A DNA stretch of 64,000 bases from the NCBI RefSeq assembly GCF_031179285.1, contig NZ_JAPSHY010000009.1, forward strand, positions 62,001 to 126,000, read 5' to 3'. Both the position numbers and the translations under genes were made by a program. Of this stretch, positions 18,128-26,860 are shown piece after piece. Below the pieces are notes generated by a model. It was not told the origin of the DNA, ran no database searches, and saw only the letters and a program-made list of their open reading frames with translations. How positions within the stretch are numbered: the first letter of the stretch is position 1; every line of letters starts with the position of its first letter. The stretch comes from Microbacterium sp. Lineage in GTDB: Bacteria; Actinomycetota; Actinomycetes; Actinomycetales; Microbacteriaceae.

Positions 18128-18224
18128 ACTTCTGCGGCCCGGACACACTTCTGCGGCCAGATCCGAGGATTTTGGCCGCAGAAGCTCGGATTGGCCGCAG
18201 AAGTTGCGCGGCGGACCGCAGAAG
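18128..18224. repeat. Cluster of inverted 11-bp repeats forming a long hairpin between convergent genes
   Basis: The motif CTTCTGCGGCC occurs twice forward (in 18128-18139 and 18147-18159) and its complement three times (18173-18184, 18192-18204, and with one change 18213-18224). The copy ACTTCTGCGGCCA at 18147 pairs perfectly with TGGCCGCAGAAGT at 18192. The pairing continues inward through ATCCGAG (18161) and CTCGGAT (18185) with a single bulged base, giving about 20 bp of stem. The loop holds another copy of the motif, so alternative foldings exist. It could act as a bidirectional terminator or be a dispersed intergenic repeat. Confidence 0.8.
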
Positions 18225-18270
18225 CCGGGCGGGCGCGGGAGCGGGGAGAGCGCGGATGCCGCCGCACGCC

Positions 18271-19125
<855 letters not shown>

Positions 19126-19135
19126 TCATCAATCC

Positions 19136-19151
19136 GAGAACGCTCGTTCTC
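19136..19151. promoter_or_regulatory. TetR operator 1 (hydrolase side)
   Basis: GAGAACGCTCGTTCTC: perfect 7-bp arms GAGAACG/CGTTCTC around two bases. It lies 23 bp upstream of the hydrolase start and 35 bp centre-to-centre from an almost identical palindrome at 19171. Confidence 0.85.
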
Positions 19152-19170
19152 GCTGGTAGGTCCCACAGTA

Positions 19171-19186
19171 GAGAACGTCCGTTCTC
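19171..19186. promoter_or_regulatory. TetR operator 2 (regulator side)
   Basis: GAGAACGTCCGTTCTC repeats the same 7-bp arms as the site at 19136. It is followed by a TACACT -10-like hexamer (19195-19200) placed so that transcription would begin at or next to the regulator's ATG (19207), i.e. a leaderless, autorepressed gene. Confidence 0.85.
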
Positions 19187-19206
19187 ATGTCAAGTACACT
19201 GTTGTC

Positions 19207-19770
19207 ATGGTCGAAGACGAGGCACGCGAGCGGATCCTCTCCGCCGCCGAAGAGCTCTACTACCGCAAGGGATACGCGGCCGTGGGGATGGATGAGTTGC
19301 GCGCGGCCGCCGGCGTGTCGCTGAGGCGCCTCTACTCTCTCTTCCCCGCGAAGACGGACATCGTCGCCGCGGTCCTCGCACGCAGGCACGCGGAGTGGGA
19401 GTCGTCGCTGTCGGGTGCCGTGGCGGATGCCGGGCCCGATGCCCGCTCGCGGCTGCTCGCCGTGTACGGCTACCTCGAGGAGTGGTTCTGCACCGACAGC
19501 TTCCGCGGCTGCGCGTTCATCAACGCGTTCGGCGAACTCGGCGGCACCCACCCCGATGTCGCTGCCGCCGTCCGCGAGCACAAGGCGTCGTTCCAGCGGT
19601 ACATGGCAGGGCTGGTCGACGAGATCGGGGCGCCGCCGGTGCTCGCGGCGCAGCTTTCGATTCTCGCTGAGGGCGCGCAGAGCACCGCCGCGATCTCCGC
19701 CGACCCGCGGGTCGCGGCGCAGGCGCGGGATGCCGCGGAGGTGCTGATCGACGCCGCGATGTCACGCTGA
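19207..19770 (+). CDS. TetR-family transcriptional repressor
   Basis: A 187-residue regulator. The N-terminal HTH is RERILSAAEELYYRKGYAAV ... ELRAAAGVSLRRLYSLFPAK. The C-terminal ligand domain begins about residue 55 and includes WFCTDSFRGCAFINAFGELG, the motif of the TetR_C_33-like group. ATG 19207 is chosen because the HTH begins right after it; the longer open frame upstream runs through the operators. It most likely represses itself and the divergent hydrolase at the two GAGAACG palindromes. Confidence 0.9.
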   Translation: MVEDEARERILSAAEELYYRKGYAAVGMDELRAAAGVSLRRLYSLFPAKTDIVAAVLARRHAEWESSLSGAVADAGPDARSRLLAVYGYLEEWFCTDSFRGCAFINAFGELGGTHPDVAAAVREHKASFQRYMAGLVDEIGAPPVLAAQLSILAEGAQSTAAISADPRVAAQARDAAEVLIDAAMSR

Positions 19771-19832
19771 TCATCGTCCGCTGCTCGCGAACACCCAGCC
19801 GATTCCGATCACGGATGCGTAACGTCACCATC

Positions 19833-20519
19833 ATGACCACGGTTTCCGTCGACGAGCAGGCCATCTCCGAGGCGAAAGAACTCCGCGATCAGTTCCAGCG
19901 GTTCCTGCGCGAGTACGAGTTCGGGATGCGCGAAGTCGAGACGAAGATCTCGATCCTCCGCGATGAGTTCACCCACAACCACGCGTACAACCCGATCGAG
20001 CACGTGAAGAGCCGCATCAAGTCGCCCGACAGCATCGTCGAGAAGGTGGCACGCAAGGGCATCGAGCCCGATTTCGACACCATCAGGGCCGAGGTCACCG
20101 ACATCGCGGGCGTGCGCGTGACGTGCAGCTTCGTCGCTGACGTCTACCGTCTGTTCGATCTGCTGACGCAGCAGGACGACGTCACGGTCCGCGTGGTGAA
20201 GGACTACATCGCCGATCCGAAGCCCAACGGCTACAAGAGCCTTCACACCATCATCGAGGTACCGGTGTTCCTCTCCACCGGCCCCATCGCGGTCCCCGTC
20301 GAGGTGCAGTTCCGCACGATCGCGATGGACTTCTGGGCGAGTCTGGAACACAAGATCCACTACAAGTTCCAGGGGCAGATCCCGGGGCATCTGGTCGACA
20401 GCCTCACGGATGCCGCGGATGCCGCGAGTGAACTGGATCTTCGGATGGAACGCCTGCACCGCGAGGCCCATGGCGTCCGTCCCCGCGAACTCGCACCGCC
20501 CCGCGTCATCGCGGTCTGA
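19833..20519 (+). CDS. Small alarmone synthetase, GTP pyrophosphokinase (RelA/SpoT domain)
   Basis: A protein of about 228 residues with a stand-alone (p)ppGpp synthetase domain of the RelQ/RelP (YjbM-like) type. Visible motifs are the helical N-terminus FLREYEFGMREVETKISILR, KSRIKSPDSIVEKVARKG (substrate-binding basic stretch), EVTDIAGVRVTCSF, PKPNGYKSLHTIIE and the catalytic VPVEVQFRTIAMDFWASLEH. No hydrolase, TGS or ACT domain is present. It would transfer pyrophosphate from ATP to GDP/GTP under stress. ATG 19833 (MTTVSVDEQ) is preferred; ATG 19815 in the same frame is an alternative. It is not obviously in an operon. Confidence 0.92.
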   Translation: MTTVSVDEQAISEAKELRDQFQRFLREYEFGMREVETKISILRDEFTHNHAYNPIEHVKSRIKSPDSIVEKVARKGIEPDFDTIRAEVTDIAGVRVTCSFVADVYRLFDLLTQQDDVTVRVVKDYIADPKPNGYKSLHTIIEVPVFLSTGPIAVPVEVQFRTIAMDFWASLEHKIHYKFQGQIPGHLVDSLTDAADAASELDLRMERLHREAHGVRPRELAPPRVIAV

Positions 20520-20601
20520 ACACCTCCGCGCCGATCGTCGCGATCCGTTCGCGCTGCGGCTCCGAACAAGCAGGGAGCACACCGGGAACAGGGAGAAGAC
20601 C

Positions 20602-22215
20602 ATGGCGCAGCAGAGCAGTGGCAGGCGGTTCATCGTGTGGGCGGCCCTCGCGGGCGTGATCGGAGGCGCCGTCTTCCTCGCGACAGCAGAGCTGTTCGCC
20701 CTGCTTCTCGCGCGATCGGCAAGCCCGATCCTGGCGGTGGGCGGATTCGTCATCGACATCGTGCCGCAGCCGTTCAAGGAGTTCGCGATCGCCACGTTCG
20801 GCGAGTACGACAAGATCGCTCTCCTCGCCGGTCTCGGCCTCGCCGTCGTCATCGCCTCGGCGATCGCCGGGATCCTCCAGCTGGTGCGGCCGCCGCTCGG
20901 CGTCATCGCGCTGGTCGTCGCGGGGGCGCTCTCGACCGCGGCGATCGTCACTCGCGCCGGCGTGACGGCGCTCGCCTTCCTCCCGCCGCTCCTCGGCACG
21001 ATCGCCGGGTCCGTCCTCCTCGTGCTTCTCAGCCGCCGCCTGCGCGCATGGCGGGTGTCGACGCTCAGCGACGACGCGCCGGACAGCGCCGCCGCCGACC
21101 ACGCCGCAGCACCGACCGCTGCCGACCACGCCGCAGCACCGACGGGCGTCGACCGGCGCCGCTTCTTCGTGCTGGCGGGGATCGCCGGAGTGTCCGCCGT
21201 CGTCGTCGGCATCGCCTCTCGCACCGTGAGCATGGCGGTCGCTTCCGTGGAGTCGATCCGCAGCGCCCTGCGACTGCCCGCCCCGGGGACGACGGTGACC
21301 GTCCCGGCCGGAGCCGAACTCGACATCCCCGGGCTCAGCCCGCTGTTCACCTCGAACAAGGACTTCTACCGCGTCGACACCGCCCTCACCGTCCCCACCA
21401 TCGACCCCGCGACCTGGCGCCTCGTGATCGACGGCATGGTCGACCAGCGCGTGGAGCTGACCTTCCAGGACCTCCTCGACATGGGGATCGATGAGTACGC
21501 GATCACGCTGACCTGCGTCTCGAACGAGGTCGGCGGTGAACTCGTCGGCAACGCGATGTGGCTCGGTGTGCCACTGCGTGACGTGCTCAAGAAGGCCGGC
21601 GTGAAATCGGGAGCCGACATGGTGCTGTCCCGCAGTGTCGACGGCTACACCGCCAGCACCCCTCTGGCCGCCCTGACCGACGACGACCTCGACGCGATCC
21701 TCGCGGTCGGTATGAACGGCGAGCCGCTGCCGCTCGAGCACGGCTTCCCCGTGCGCATGGTGGTGCCAGGTCTCTACGGCTATGTGTCGGCGACCAAGTG
21801 GCTCACCGAGCTCAAGGTCACCACGTTCGCCGACGACGAGGCCTACTGGACCCCGCGCGGCTACAGCGCCAAGGCTCCGATCAAGTTCTCATCGAGGCTC
21901 GACACCCCCAGCATCGGCGAAGCGGTTCCCGCCGGTCGCATCCCGATCGCAGGCGTCGCGTGGGCGCAGTCCGTCGGCATCGAGCGGGTCGAAGTCCAGA
22001 TCGACGACGGCGACTGGATGCCGGCGACGATGTCGACACCCATCAACGACGACACCTGGGTGCAGTGGTTCATGGAGTGGGATGCCACCCCGGGGACGCA
22101 CTATGTCGCGGTTCGCGCGGTCAACAAGAACGGCGACCTGCAGATCGAGGATCGAGCCCCGATCGCGCCCGACGGTTCGTCCGGCTGGCAGCGCTCCCTC
22201 ATCCGCGTCACCTGA
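20602..22215 (+). CDS. Membrane-anchored sulfite-oxidase-type molybdopterin oxidoreductase
   Basis: A 537-residue protein. Residues 1-155 hold about four membrane helices; after a linker comes another hydrophobic segment (about 195-215). The rest is an oxidoreductase molybdopterin-binding domain. The likely Mo-ligand Cys is in ITLTCVSNEVGGELVG, with FPVRMVVPGLYGYVSATKWL as substrate/cofactor region. A Mo-co dimerisation domain follows from about residue 440 (IPIAGVAWAQSVGIERVEVQ). ATG 20602 follows GGGAGAAG. The linker contains a perfect duplication (21094-21143). Placement directly before mogA and moaE indicates a molybdenum-cofactor client; the substrate is unknown and it may act on an extracytoplasmic compound. 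Confidence 0.9.
   Translation: MAQQSSGRRFIVWAALAGVIGGAVFLATAELFALLLARSASPILAVGGFVIDIVPQPFKEFAIATFGEYDKIALLAGLGLAVVIASAIAGILQLVRPPLGVIALVVAGALSTAAIVTRAGVTALAFLPPLLGTIAGSVLLVLLSRRLRAWRVSTLSDDAPDSAAADHAAAPTAADHAAAPTGVDRRRFFVLAGIAGVSAVVVGIASRTVSMAVASVESIRSALRLPAPGTTVTVPAGAELDIPGLSPLFTSNKDFYRVDTALTVPTIDPATWRLVIDGMVDQRVELTFQDLLDMGIDEYAITLTCVSNEVGGELVGNAMWLGVPLRDVLKKAGVKSGADMVLSRSVDGYTASTPLAALTDDDLDAILAVGMNGEPLPLEHGFPVRMVVPGLYGYVSATKWLTELKVTTFADDEAYWTPRGYSAKAPIKFSSRLDTPSIGEAVPAGRIPIAGVAWAQSVGIERVEVQIDDGDWMPATMSTPINDDTWVQWFMEWDATPGTHYVAVRAVNKNGDLQIEDRAPIAPDGSSGWQRSLIRVT
21094..21143 (+). repeat. 27-bp tandem duplication in the molybdoenzyme linker
   Basis: GCCGACCACGCCGCAGCACC plus three further identical bases occurs at 21094 and again at 21121, a 27-bp period. 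It encodes the repeated peptide ADHAAAPT in the flexible linker between the membrane part and the catalytic part. A recent slipped-strand duplication, and so possibly variable between strains. Confidence 0.85.
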
Positions 22216-22253
22216 CCCGTGCGCATCCGGTCCCCAGAGCCTAGGGTGGGGCC

Positions 22254-22739
22254 ATGACCCCGCTCACCGCGTCCGTGATCACGGTTTCCGACCGGTGCTT
22301 CGAGGGCGTTCGGGAAGATCGCGGCGGGCCGCTGGCGGTCGGACTCCTGCGAGAGGCGGGATTCACCTGCGGCGAGGCCGAGATCGTTCCGGACGGCGCG
22401 CGCTCGGTGGAGGACGCGCTGCGCCGGGCCGTGGCGGCGGGGGCACGGCTCATCCTCACCACGGGCGGCACCGGGGTCGGGCCGCGGGATGAGACGCCCG
22501 AGGGCACGCGAGCGGTCATCACCCGCGAGATCCCGGGGATCGCGGAGGAGCTGCGCCGCAGCGGGCTCGCCGACACCCCCCTGTCCGTGCTGTCACGCGG
22601 CCTCGCCGGCATCGTCGACCCCGAGGGGGCGCTGGTCGTCAATCTGCCCGGATCCACTCGCGCCGTCGCCTCCGGCGTTCCCATCGTGCTCGCGGTGGCC
22701 GTGCACACAATCGAACAGGTAGCGGGCGGAGATCACTGA
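22254..22739 (+). CDS. mogA: Molybdopterin adenylyltransferase / MoaB-like protein
   Basis: A 161-residue protein of the MogA/MoaB family that adenylylates molybdopterin before metal insertion. It has the family core: VITVSDRCFEGVREDRGGPL at the start, ILTTGGTGVGPRDETPEGTR as the MPT-binding loop, and LSVLSRGLAGI with NLPGSTRAV as further conserved loops. ATG 22254 follows the molybdoenzyme by 38 bases. The stop overlaps the moaE start (TGATG). It may be called MoaB instead of MogA; sequence alone does not decide. Confidence 0.9.
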   Translation: MTPLTASVITVSDRCFEGVREDRGGPLAVGLLREAGFTCGEAEIVPDGARSVEDALRRAVAAGARLILTTGGTGVGPRDETPEGTRAVITREIPGIAEELRRSGLADTPLSVLSRGLAGIVDPEGALVVNLPGSTRAVASGVPIVLAVAVHTIEQVAGGDH

Positions 22740-23173
22740 TGAACGACGTACGACTGGCGGCCATGTCGGACGAGCCCCTCGATCTCGACGCCCATCTCGC
22801 CGCGGTCGAGGATCATCGCCTCGGTGCGGTGACGACCTTCATCGGACGGGTGCGCGACAACGACCCGGACGCGACGACACCCGTCGTCGGCCTGGACTAC
22901 AGCTCGCATCCGGATGCCGAGGCGACGCTGCGCAGGCTCGCTGAAGAGGCGGTCGCCGGCAGCGGCGCGCCCGCTCTGGTGGCGGTCAGTCACCGCACGG
23001 GCCGGCTGGACGTCGGCGATGCCGCTGTCATCATCGCCGTCGCCTCGGAGCATCGTGCCGAGGCGTTCGACGTGTGCCGTGCTGTCATCGAGGCGATCAA
23101 GCGGGACCTGCCGGTGTGGAAGCGTCAGCTGGAGTCCGATGGGTCGAGCTCATGGAAGGGGATCGGCGGCTGA
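22739..23173 (+). CDS. moaE: Molybdopterin synthase catalytic subunit MoaE
   Basis: A 144-residue large subunit of MPT synthase, which inserts two dithiolene sulfurs into precursor Z using MoaD thiocarboxylate. Typical blocks are GAVTTFIGRVRDN, VGLDYSSHPDAE, VSHRTGRLDVGDAAVIIAVA, and the catalytic lysines in IEAIKRDLPVWKRQ. It overlaps mogA by TGATG. It ends 12 bases from the convergent moaD stop, so both MPT synthase subunits are adjacent although on opposite strands. Confidence 0.95.
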   Translation: MNDVRLAAMSDEPLDLDAHLAAVEDHRLGAVTTFIGRVRDNDPDATTPVVGLDYSSHPDAEATLRRLAEEAVAGSGAPALVAVSHRTGRLDVGDAAVIIAVASEHRAEAFDVCRAVIEAIKRDLPVWKRQLESDGSSSWKGIGG

Positions 23174-23185
23174 GCCGCCTCGCAC

Positions 23186-23419
23186 TCACCCGCCCGCGAA
23201 CGGGGGCAGCACGTCGATGAGGCGTGCCTCATCGAGCCGGCGATCGTCGTCAGCGCGCACGCCGTCGACGAGCACTGCGCACCGCGGCAGGATGTCGGCG
23301 AGAGCCGGATGCTGCTCGATGACCGCTGCACGCAGTGCCAGCAGGGTGCGCTCGTCGCGCTCCTCGGTCTCGCGCCCGGCCGCCTCCGCCGCCGCGGCGA
23401 AGTACCGCACGAGGGTCAT
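23186..23419 (-). CDS. moaD: Molybdopterin synthase sulfur carrier subunit MoaD
   Basis: A 77-residue ubiquitin-fold protein ending in the obligatory Gly-Gly (LPPFAGG), which MoeB adenylylates so that it can carry the thiocarboxylate sulfur to MoaE. The N-terminus VRYFAAAAEAAG is typical. ATG 23419 overlaps the moaC stop as ATGA, so it is the last gene of the moeB-moeA-moaC-moaD transcript. A longer open frame upstream overlaps moaC and was not used. Confidence 0.93.
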   Translation of the reverse strand: MTLVRYFAAAAEAAGRETEERDERTLLALRAAVIEQHPALADILPRCAVLVDGVRADDDRRLDEARLIDVLPPFAGG

Positions 23420-23931
23420 CGCGACTCGTCCGACGCGGGATACGCCGCTTCGGGCGACGGTTCGCCGGGGCGGACCCAATCACCGGAGCGCCCGCCGGAT
23501 TTCGCGACGATGCGCACGTCTTCGATGATGACGGCACGGTCGATGCCCTTGATCATGTCGACGACCGCGAGCGCCGCCACCGACACGGCGGTCAGGGCCT
23601 CCATCTCGACGCCGGTGCGATCGGCGGTGCCGACGGTCGCCTCGATCTGCACCCCGGCGTCGACGATCTCGAGTTCGACGCTCGCCCGGTGCACGCCGAT
23701 CACGTGCGCGAGCGGAAGCAGGGCGGCGGTGGACTTGGCGGCCTGGATGCCGGCGATGCGAGCGACCGCGAGAACGTCGCCCTTCGGCGCGGTGCCGTCA
23801 CGGAGAGCGGTGATCACGTCGGCACCGGCGCGCACGAACCCGCGGGCCGTCGCCGTGCGCACGGTCGGCTGCTTCGCGGTGACATCGACCATGTGAGCGC
23901 GTCCGGCGGCGTCGAGGTGGGGGAAGCTCAT
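23416..23931 (-). CDS. moaC: Cyclic pyranopterin monophosphate synthase MoaC
   Basis: A 171-residue enzyme that, with MoaA, converts GTP into the pyranopterin precursor. It begins with the family opening FPHLDAAGRAHMVDVTAKQP and contains RIAGIQAAKSTAALLPLAHV, GVEMEALTAVSVAALAVVDM and the catalytic-site segment IKGIDRAVIIEDVRI. ATG 23931 overlaps the moeA stop and its own stop overlaps moaD. Its partner MoaA is encoded about 14 kb away at 37563. Confidence 0.95.
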   Translation of the reverse strand: MSFPHLDAAGRAHMVDVTAKQPTVRTATARGFVRAGADVITALRDGTAPKGDVLAVARIAGIQAAKSTAALLPLAHVIGVHRASVELEIVDAGVQIEATVGTADRTGVEMEALTAVSVAALAVVDMIKGIDRAVIIEDVRIVAKSGGRSGDWVRPGEPSPEAAYPASDESR

Positions 23932-25181
23932 TCGACCAGCATGACATCGATCGCATCGCCGACGGCGACGGCATCCACCTCGGCCGGCACGATCGCGAAA
24001 GCGCGTGCGCGGGCGAGACCTCCGGCGAGATGCGACCCCGACCCGCCGGCGGTCGCCGGCCGCACCGTGCGCGCTGCGACGTCGACGACGGCGGGGAGGT
24101 ACTGACGACGGCCGGGAGGAGTGGTCCACGGGGTGTCTGCCGTGAAGGGAGCGAGCGGGCGATGGATATCGGTGCGTCCCTGCATCGCGAGCAGCGCCGG
24201 GCGCACGAACACCTCGAACGAGACGGCGACGCTCACCGGGTTGCCCGGCAGGCCGAACACCAGGCAGCCCGCACCCAGCACCCCGAACGCCTGCGGCTTC
24301 CCAGGCTGCATGGCGACGGGAACGAACTCGATCTCGCCGCCGCCGTCGAAGGCCGAGCGCACCGGTTCGTATGCTCCCGCGCTCACCCCGCCGGTGAACA
24401 CGATCACGTCGGCGCCGCGTTCGAGAGCCTGCGCCGTCACTTCCGTGACGGCGTGCGCGTCGTCGGGGATCCGCGCGGCCAGCACGACCTCGGCACCCGC
24501 ACCGCCCACCAGCTGCTCGAGAAGGGGACCGTTCGAATCGGGGATACGACCGCGCGCCGGCGCCTCACCGGGCGCGAGCAGCTCGCTGCCGGTCGACACC
24601 ACCGCCACGCGCGGTGCACGCGCCAGCGTGACGACGGAGACACCCGCGGCGACCGCCGCCGCGACCTGGAAAGGGCCGATGCGGTCTCCCGCGGGCACCA
24701 GTTCGTCGCCCGCGCGCAGATCCGCACCTCGTCGGCGGATGAACGCCCCGGGTTGCGCCGGCGCCCGCAGCACCCGCACTTCGCGCAGCGAGTCGGCGAG
24801 TCCGCCGGCGGTGTCCTCGAACGGCACGATCGCATCGGCGTCGGTGGGTGCCGGCGATCCGGTCATGATGCGGGCAGCGTCGCCCGCGCCCAGCGCCGGG
24901 TCAGCCGAGACCCCGGCCGGGAGGTCGGCGACGACCCGCAACGAGACCGGACTCTCGGGCGATGCGCCGGCGACATCGGCCGCGCGCACGGCGAAACCGT
25001 CCATCGCGGAGTTGTCGAAGAGGGGGATGTCGTGTGCCGCCGTCACAGACTCAGCCAGCGTCCGCCCCGCCGCATCCGCCACATCGAGCGTCTCGGCCCC
25101 GAGCACGCGTACGGCGTCGAGCACGCGCGCCAGCTGCTCCTCGACGGAGCGCAGATTCCTCGTGCCGGACGCGCCGTTCAC
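23928..25181 (-). CDS. moeA: Molybdopterin molybdenumtransferase MoeA
   Basis: A 417-residue enzyme that inserts molybdate into adenylylated molybdopterin. The linker/active-site start HDIPLFDNSAMDGFAVRAAD is classical, as are RIMTGSPAPTDADAIVPFED, the MPT-binding VVSTGSELLAPGEAP and VFTGGVSAGAYE loops, and LVFGLPGNPVSVAVSFEVFV. It starts with GTG 25181, overlapping the moeB stop, and its stop overlaps moaC. It may act with the MogA-like protein at 22254, which supplies its substrate. Confidence 0.95.
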   Translation of the reverse strand: MNGASGTRNLRSVEEQLARVLDAVRVLGAETLDVADAAGRTLAESVTAAHDIPLFDNSAMDGFAVRAADVAGASPESPVSLRVVADLPAGVSADPALGAGDAARIMTGSPAPTDADAIVPFEDTAGGLADSLREVRVLRAPAQPGAFIRRRGADLRAGDELVPAGDRIGPFQVAAAVAAGVSVVTLARAPRVAVVSTGSELLAPGEAPARGRIPDSNGPLLEQLVGGAGAEVVLAARIPDDAHAVTEVTAQALERGADVIVFTGGVSAGAYEPVRSAFDGGGEIEFVPVAMQPGKPQAFGVLGAGCLVFGLPGNPVSVAVSFEVFVRPALLAMQGRTDIHRPLAPFTADTPWTTPPGRRQYLPAVVDVAARTVRPATAGGSGSHLAGGLARARAFAIVPAEVDAVAVGDAIDVMLVE

Positions 25182-25951
25182 GCCGGCACCGCCGAGGCGG
25201 GGCGGATCGCGATCTCGTGCTGGCGGGCGGTGAGGGCATCGATCATCGCGAGGCGGCCGAGAAGGGGCTCTCCCGCTCCGGTGATGAGCTTCACGACCTC
25301 ACTCGCGAGGACGCCCCCCACCTGAACGCACAGCGCCCCCAGCACGCCGACCTGGGCGCAGCTGGGAGGCTCGCCCTCCGTTCCGACGGGAAAGAGGTCG
25401 GCGAGCACCACCGGCTCGCCGACGATGGGACGCGCCCAGAACACCGTGGCCTGTGCGTGCCATTCCTGCACGGCGCCCCACACCAGCGGCAGTCCGAGAG
25501 CCTCCGTCGCCGAGGCCGCGTGCCGGCGCGTCTGGAACGAGTCGCTCGTGTCGACGACGACGTCTGCCCCGGCGAGCAGGCGTTCGGCGTTGCCGGCATC
25601 CAGGCGTTCGCCCACCTCCCTGACGGTCGCATGGGGAGCGAGGGCCGTGATCGCACGGGCAGCGGATGCCGTCTTCGGCGTACCGATGTCATCGACACGG
25701 TGCGCGAGCTGGCGCTGCAGGTTCGTCAGCTCGACGACATCGTCGTCGATCACCGTGATCGTGCCGACTCCGGCCGCCGCGAGCGCCAGCAGCACGGGTG
25801 AGCCGAGGCCCCCGGCGCCGATCACCGTCACGCGAGCCGCCGACAGCCGGCGTTGTCCTTGTTCGCCGATGCCCGCGAGTACGGCATGGCGGGCCGTGCG
25901 GACGAGTTCGGCCGGCTCCAATGCCGGAGCGGGAGCGACGAGAGGGTCCAT
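25178..25951 (-). CDS. moeB: MoeB/ThiF-family adenylyltransferase (MoaD-activating)
   Basis: A 257-residue E1-like enzyme expected to adenylylate the C-terminal glycine of MoaD. The ATP-binding motif VIGAGGLGSPVLLALAAAGV and the VELTNLQRQ arginine loop are clear, and DTSDSFQTRR matches the family's DxxDN region in modified form. The two zinc-binding CxxC pairs of E. coli MoeB are absent and there is no rhodanese domain. First gene of the four-gene moe/moa operon; ATG 25951 has no strong ribosome-binding site. A role in thiamine sulfur transfer is less likely given the neighbours. Confidence 0.88.
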   Translation of the reverse strand: MDPLVAPAPALEPAELVRTARHAVLAGIGEQGQRRLSAARVTVIGAGGLGSPVLLALAAAGVGTITVIDDDVVELTNLQRQLAHRVDDIGTPKTASAARAITALAPHATVREVGERLDAGNAERLLAGADVVVDTSDSFQTRRHAASATEALGLPLVWGAVQEWHAQATVFWARPIVGEPVVLADLFPVGTEGEPPSCAQVGVLGALCVQVGGVLASEVVKLITGAGEPLLGRLAMIDALTARQHEIAIRPASAVPA

Positions 25952-26004
25952 GGCTTCAGGGTATGCCTCCCCACCCCGGCGGCGCGCCGTGATGGCGGGA
26001 GCGA

Positions 26005-26736
26005 TCAGCCGGCGATACCGCGCAGAATCCGTTCGAGTCCGTACTCGAAATCGGCATCGTGCGTGGCGATCGTCGGCTCCTGATACTGTCCGGCGCCGAA
26101 CAGCGCGGCGACGCGGCGATATCCCCGTGCATCGATCAGCGGAGCGACCTGCTCGACGACGTCGCGATCTGAGAGCGGGTGCTCGGTCCAGGCTCCGAGG
26201 TCTCGCTGCGTGATGAACTGGAAGCGGACGTAGCCGTCGAGCAGGGTGGCAGCGCGAAGGATGTCAGGCGCTGGCAGCGGGCTGCTCTCGAGTGCCGCCA
26301 GCAGCGCCTCGAGCCAGCCCAGGGCGTTGGGTGTGATCGGTACGGTGAGCGTGAGATCCGCCAGCCACGGATGCCGCAGATACCGCTCGCGAAGCGCGCC
26401 TGCCCACTCGCGTGTTGCGGCGCGCCAGTCGTCGGTCGTCGCCGTGAGCGGGGGATCGGCGAGAGCGTACTCGCGCAGCAGCACGTCGAGCTCTTCGCGC
26501 GAGTCGACATAGCGATACAGCGCGTTCGTCGTGACGTTCAGAGCGTCGGCGAGCCGCACCAGTGACACCGACGCCATCCCGCCGGTGTCCGCAAGTCCGG
26601 CGGCCTGCGCGACGATCGTCTCGAGCTCGAGCGAGGGACGCCGTCCGCGCTTGCCGGGCTGCTGCGGCATGCCCCAGGCGCGGCGCAGCTGCGGAGGCAG
26701 GAGCCTCGGCGGCTCGGGAGCATCCGTCTGGGTCAT
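26005..26736 (-). CDS. TetR-family regulator with TetR_C-type ligand domain
   Basis: A 243-residue regulator. A basic N-terminal tail (residues 1-33) precedes the HTH: LETIVAQAAGLADTGGMASV and ADALNVTTNALYRYVDSREE. The C-terminal half (about 95-243) matches the tetracycline-repressor-like ligand domain with LRERYLRHPWLADL and ITPNALGWLEALLAAL. Divergent from the exporter at 26861. The palindrome at 26815 lies between them, and a near copy lies at the MFS gene start (32264), so both pumps are probable targets. Confidence 0.88.
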   Translation of the reverse strand: MTQTDAPEPPRLLPPQLRRAWGMPQQPGKRGRRPSLELETIVAQAAGLADTGGMASVSLVRLADALNVTTNALYRYVDSREELDVLLREYALADPPLTATTDDWRAATREWAGALRERYLRHPWLADLTLTVPITPNALGWLEALLAALESSPLPAPDILRAATLLDGYVRFQFITQRDLGAWTEHPLSDRDVVEQVAPLIDARGYRRVAALFGAGQYQEPTIATHDADFEYGLERILRGIAG

Positions 26737-26814
26737 CCCTCGATGTAATCACGCTTCGAGGCGCGGCGCGCTCTGCATCCGCGGCCACCGTCTGTCATTC
26801 CTCGCCGGAATCGG

Positions 26815-26839
26815 TTATTGTGCATGGGTCACACAATAA
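26815..26839. promoter_or_regulatory. Operator of the TetR/ABC exporter divergon
   Basis: TTATTGTG (26815-26822), spacer CATGGGTCA, CACAATAA (26832-26839): perfect 8-bp arms. 21 of 25 positions are shared with the site at 32264, including the spacer core CATGGGTC, so the shared identity is far more than the palindromic arms alone would demand. Confidence 0.85.
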
Positions 26840-26860
26840 TCCATCCTGAGGACGGGAACC

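Noticed and set aside
18128..18224. Possible CRISPR array from the repeated CTTCTGCGGCC motif
   Set aside because: Repeats are only 11-13 bp, lie in both orientations, and have irregular short spacing; no cas genes are near.
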